A stretch of DNA of 64,000 nt from Aralia elata (Eukaryota; Streptophyta; Magnoliopsida; Apiales; Araliaceae). The stretch lies in assembly GCA_034770075.1 (NCBI GenBank), contig CM068379.1, positions 14,510,922 through 14,574,921 of the forward strand. The letters are read 5' to 3'. The position numbers and the translations under genes were made by a program. Under the pieces are notes generated by a model. That model worked only from the letters and a program-made list of their open reading frames with translations. It was not told the DNA's origin and did no database searches. Of the stretch, positions 60,108 through 64,000 are shown piece by piece; within the stretch, counting starts at the first letter, position 1; the number at the start of each line of letters is the position of its first letter.

Positions 60108-63100
60108 ACTAATTGGTTGACAAGTGAGTCGAGCTCGCCTAAATGTTAAACGAATTGAGTTGAATTGAGCTTTACTTTGAGTCTGAACTTTGCTGTATGA
60201 ACTTGGCTCTCTTAATAAACTAACTGAGTTGAGCTCGACCCCGGCCAGCTCATTTTGTTTTGTTTTGTTTTTTTTTTTTTTATTTGTTAAGGTTGTCAAA
60301 GTTTTTAATTTTTATTTGTCAACAAAGCATTATTATATATAGACTTTCTATCCCTTCACTTTTGAACTTATTTGCTGCAGAAGGTGAGCTGGATAATGTT
60401 GAAAACGAAGTGGAGAATACGACTAAACGTCTTTAAATGGAAAGGTAAAAAGGTGAAAGTTATGCACTATCGCTAAATTTTTTGATGTCTAACTTAATCA
60501 AAAATATGATAGGATCTACTAGCCTTGAACTAATTTTAATATCATGAACTTTATTCGAATCTCCTGTTCCTTTATTGTTGTCATGACCAATTTTGATTAA
60601 ATGATATCATTACAATTATGCATTACAGGCCATTTTAAGCTTTAGTGCATTATATGAAAAATTCCATCTATTAATCTTACTCTTCTATTTTTAAATTGTT
60701 GTCAGAAACGCTGATGTTGAGGTTATTGAGGATACATCCCTTGATGCAATATTCACGGAGAGTGATGTAGAGGCAGATGCTTCAGACAGTGATGGATATC
60801 TTTCAGAGGTCACACATTAGCCTATACATACACTATTTGACTTGATATTGCATTTCATTTCCTATGCTAAAATCTTTTTCATTGGTTAACGGTCAAATCA
60901 AACAGGACGATAAGCTGTCCACATGTCACTGAAAGTAAGACGGTGAATGATTTTGAAGGTCAGAACAGTTTTGAAGCCTTTAAAGCTCTTTCTGGGGGTT
61001 ATTCCCATTTTTTCTTTCTACACTAATACCTTCATGAACTAATTAAATTTTTTTGTACAGATATTAAAGGTATTAGTACCTTGTCGACGAAGAATAGAAA
61101 GATTCATGAGGAACTTGAGATACAAAAGAAAAAATTGGATAAGTTGAAGAAGAAGGTGATTGTCCCTGAGTCAATTCAAATTAATACGTATTGCATTTTA
61201 TCGGGAAGTACTTATTTTGGATCATGTCTTATTTATTTTTCTTTTTTCGATTAAATAGTTTAAAGTTTATACAGCTTTTCCAACAAAAGAATTTGGATTG
61301 GATTTAAGAGTGTCCTTTATGTTTGGAAAAATAAATGAGGATCCTTTTGGAGTTGCAGCTCTGCATAGTCTGTCAACTATGAGCGTGGATGGGGCAGGGG
61401 TTTCTTCTATAAGTTCTAAATGAAAGTTCTAATTTGAAATATTAAGGGTTTAGGGGATTGTGAACGATAGATTTGTTCCTGCTCGGTGTAAGATCTTATC
61501 CTATGCAGGATTTAGGAGTTTAGCAGTGGGAAAGAATGGAGGATTGTTTTGATTGTTATTAATAATATTTGTTTTTTTGACATGCTGGTGACTTTAATAA
61601 AGTAATATCGGATAAAGTGTACAAGCTACAAGGTGTATATTAACTGATGCCATAGTATGAACACTGTTGTTTCCTAAATTAATTTAGCATATATATATTT
61701 TTTTTGCATCGCACAGTAGGCATTAGCAAGTATCTCATGGAGTATTGACTTGCTTCAGTAGTATGTGGTGGCTTATCTTCTGCATTATATTCTGAATTTA
61801 ACTGGCAAGATGACATGGGATTTATATTGGCTTCAATCCTATTTGTATGTATGAATCAATTTACTTCTGTTCGTCCTAGGGGGCCTCAGAGAAACATAGT
61901 TTTTCAGGTCTGACATTTTTCAACAAATAATGGAATCATCTTCTTACATATTTGGATGTCCATTTGGTTCTCTTTTCTGTTGGAACCAAAATTTTTCAAC
62001 TTCTTTCTTGCAAAACATTCATGTTGTTTTATTTCTGCTACTAAAAGAGTTCTACTTCAAAAAACTTTCAGGATCCAGAGTTTGTTAAATTCTTAAAAAG
62101 CTACAAAAAGGGTGGAGCATCTCAAAATGAAGAAATGGTAAGCTTTTTGTTTAAGACGTCTTCTATTGGGATTACCACTATCTTGAAGGGAAGTGGGGGT
62201 TTTTTTTTTTTTTTTTTTTTGGTTGGGGTGGGGGGGGTTGTCTTTTGTAGGATTGCTGGATGTTGACACATTTGCTTTTGTAGCCAGTCGTCAATCATAT
62301 AGCATGTATATCTTTTCAATCATTCTTTGTCTATGTTAATATGTTTAATCAGTATATTTGACGAAAATTTTGTTGCCAACTGATTGGCTGTATAAAATTT
62401 TAATTAATTTTTAACTTTGTTAGTATTGTATTCCATAGTTTTAGAAGACATCTTCTCTCTTGGTGCTGTTTGTAATAAACTAGTGTATTATTTGAACATC
62501 ACAAATTTACAAAAAGAACTGCTTTGAGGTATAAAAATGCCAAATACTTTTACTTCTGAAGAGCATTGACCAAATTTTTTTACTCCAGGTTACATTGAGA
62601 ATGCTCAATATTTGGTCTTTTCATGTCTTCTCCGTCCAAGATCGTTCAGTTTAACATATTCTGCAACAATCTCCATCTCATAAGGTCACCCTATTACTTG
62701 CTTTGTTCCTGCCCATGCCTACCTTCTTTGATTGTTCAAGCTGAACTTGACATTTATGGATAAGAACAAAACCAGTCCTGAATCTTATGGTTATGTTAAA
62801 GTGCTTTTATGCTACAGTAATTCTACATGAACAGTTATGTGCAGTGTTATGTATAGTATGGGTAAGTTTGCTCTGTCTCATTGAAAAGTTGTGTGGAATA
62901 TGTCATAACTAGTTGTGTTTTTCGCTTTTCAGATGGAATTTAATGCCATTCTTTTAGTTTCTCAATTCCAAACCTGTGTATCAGGTTGCTTAAAATATAT
63001 GAATTCTTAGTGTGCTATCCTGTGCAACAGTACTCCGATGAAGACGATAAAAGTAATCATATTATGCAGTTAGTGGATGAAGATGAATCTACTACAAACA

Positions 63101-64000
63101 AGGGAAAAGTCTTGAGCACTTCTATTATAAATTCTTGGTCTCAACGAGCTGCGAAGGATCATGATGAGTCTGCCCTTATTAGTTTGTTAAATGCATATCG
63201 GGATGCATGCCATTTCGGAACTGAATCAACTGGTAGTGGCTCATGCTATATAATTCAAAACAGTGAAACTTTCTGCAATTTAATAACCTTTGTTCTTCGG
63301 GAGGCCGATAATATATTTCGCGGGCTATTGAAGATAACATCCTCCACAAATGCAAGAAAAGAGAATATACTGGAAATGAAGAATACTTTCAAAATGGAAA
63401 AAGATGAAGCCACTTTTATGAAGTCCTTATTTGAGGAGTACATTATTTCTGTTGAATCAGGTCACTGACTCGGAGTTACTGGCTCTCTCCTTGACCAGAC
63501 TCAGAGCTTCTATAATATTCTTTGCTGCCTTTCCATCTTTACTGCAGAGACTCATCAAGGTACTTTAATTTAATATAACTATATAAAGATAGTGAAGATA
63601 ATGCATTTTTTGTTGACATGGATGGAAATTTAACATCTGTTGATTATGCCAAAGAGTTTCGGGCTGTTCAGAGTCCTTCAGACAAATTTGATAAATGAGT
63701 ATATGACTGATGGTGTTCTTTTACAGTTACCTTTCTTTTTACGAATATCGGTGTGTATTATATTGTTTGGTTTAACTTAGGCTGCTATTATTTGTGTGGG
63801 TGCATCTTTTTTGGTTTAGCAATGGGGGAAGGGGAATTGGATTTAGGTACATTGTTATACATTAATCTGGTGCATTTTTTTTGCAGTTGTCTGAGAATTG
63901 TGGCAATGTAAAACAACTTCTAAGCCAGTCAGATCTTTATTTAGTATGCATCCGCATAAACATTACTCATGCAAAAAGAGGGAATTAGTAATGCATGAAT

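Larger units (their letters stand above)
55479..63559 (+). pseudogene. NOC2: Second, frameshifted partial copy of NOC2 (exons 1-7)
   Basis: Exon equivalents are 55479-55590, 60381-60444, 60706-60808, 60906-60958, 61061-61155, 62072-62137 and 63031-63559. Exons 3, 5 and 6 keep their length. Exon 1 gains three bases net with a disturbed end, exon 2 gains three and acquires an in-frame TAA in TTTAAATGG, exon 4 gains one base (GATAAGCTG for GATAGCTG), and exon 7 gains seven, so its frame ends at 63468 in the middle of the Noc2 domain. Substitutions also exist, for example Asp to Gly and Tyr to Ser in exon 7. The remaining exons lie beyond the window. As written this cannot make NOC2. Most of the frame breaks look like uncorrected read errors rather than gene decay. 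Confidence 0.8.
52585..64000. repeat. Second copy of 28026-38420
   Basis: The order and content are collinear with 28026-38420 throughout, including the end of the gypsy-like LTR, the 414-bp LTR, two Stowaway MITEs, the TIR element, the LINE and NOC2 exons 1-7. The copy is 11,416 bases against 10,395, mostly through single-base or short insertions. It continues past the window edge. Confidence 0.97.

Noticed and set aside
52585..64000. A genuine tandem NOC2 paralog
   Set aside because: The insertion-heavy noise, identical transposon insertions and start at an N gap fit an assembly duplicate better. Real gene decay would show substitutions and deletions as often as insertions.

Overview
This is nuclear DNA from a flowering plant, most likely a eudicot. 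It is very AT-rich. Its genes have GT/AG introns, and it carries Stowaway, Tourist and MULE-type MITEs, a Helitron end, a LINE, a SINE and several nested LTR-retrotransposon remnants. Nothing seen is bacterial, organellar or viral.

Layout. Positions 1-9100 are intergenic and hold a copia-like solo LTR (2452-6590) interrupted by a gypsy-like solo LTR (3786-6185). A small MULE-type MITE, a Stowaway MITE and a SINE-like unit follow (9132-10340). The first clear gene is a five-exon calmodulin-binding IQ67-domain gene on the minus strand, close to Arabidopsis IQD3 (CDS 14602 down to 11658, about 480 aa). Positions 15.6-30.2 kb are repeat-dominated: a Tourist element with a Stowaway nested in it, a Helitron 3' end, and a gypsy-like solo LTR (20570-28354) carrying a second solo LTR of the same kind in the opposite orientation (22453-26479). 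A 414-bp solo LTR with a perfect 5-bp target duplication follows.

The second clear gene is a complete NOC2 (nucleolar complex protein 2) on the plus strand. It has 13 coding exons from 30607 to 43707 and a reconstructed length of 725 aa. Its promoter has a telo-box and site II motifs, as expected of a plant ribosome-biogenesis gene. Intron 1 is swollen by a MITE, a TIR element and a 5'-truncated LINE with an 11-bp target duplication. Downstream is a single-exon minus-strand gene for an uncharacterised 252-aa plant protein (45972-45214).

From 48.7 kb the window is repeats: a stretch with a recurring palindromic motif, then a probable Tat/Ogre-type LTR followed by its primer-binding site (50127-52386), then a 100-N scaffold gap (52485-52584). 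Everything after the gap (52585-64000) is a second copy of 28026-38420, sharing every transposon insertion but with hundreds of small, mostly inserted bases. The second NOC2 copy is frameshifted in several exons. This looks like an unpolished alternative haplotype placed in tandem by the assembler, not a biological duplication. The base quality changes sharply near 58885.

The two recognised genes have unrelated roles (calcium/cytoskeleton signalling and 60S ribosome assembly) and face away from each other across a repeat block. I found no convincing new biological system. The observations most worth a second look are the assembly duplication, the nested solo LTRs and the recurring palindrome at 48.9-49.9 kb.
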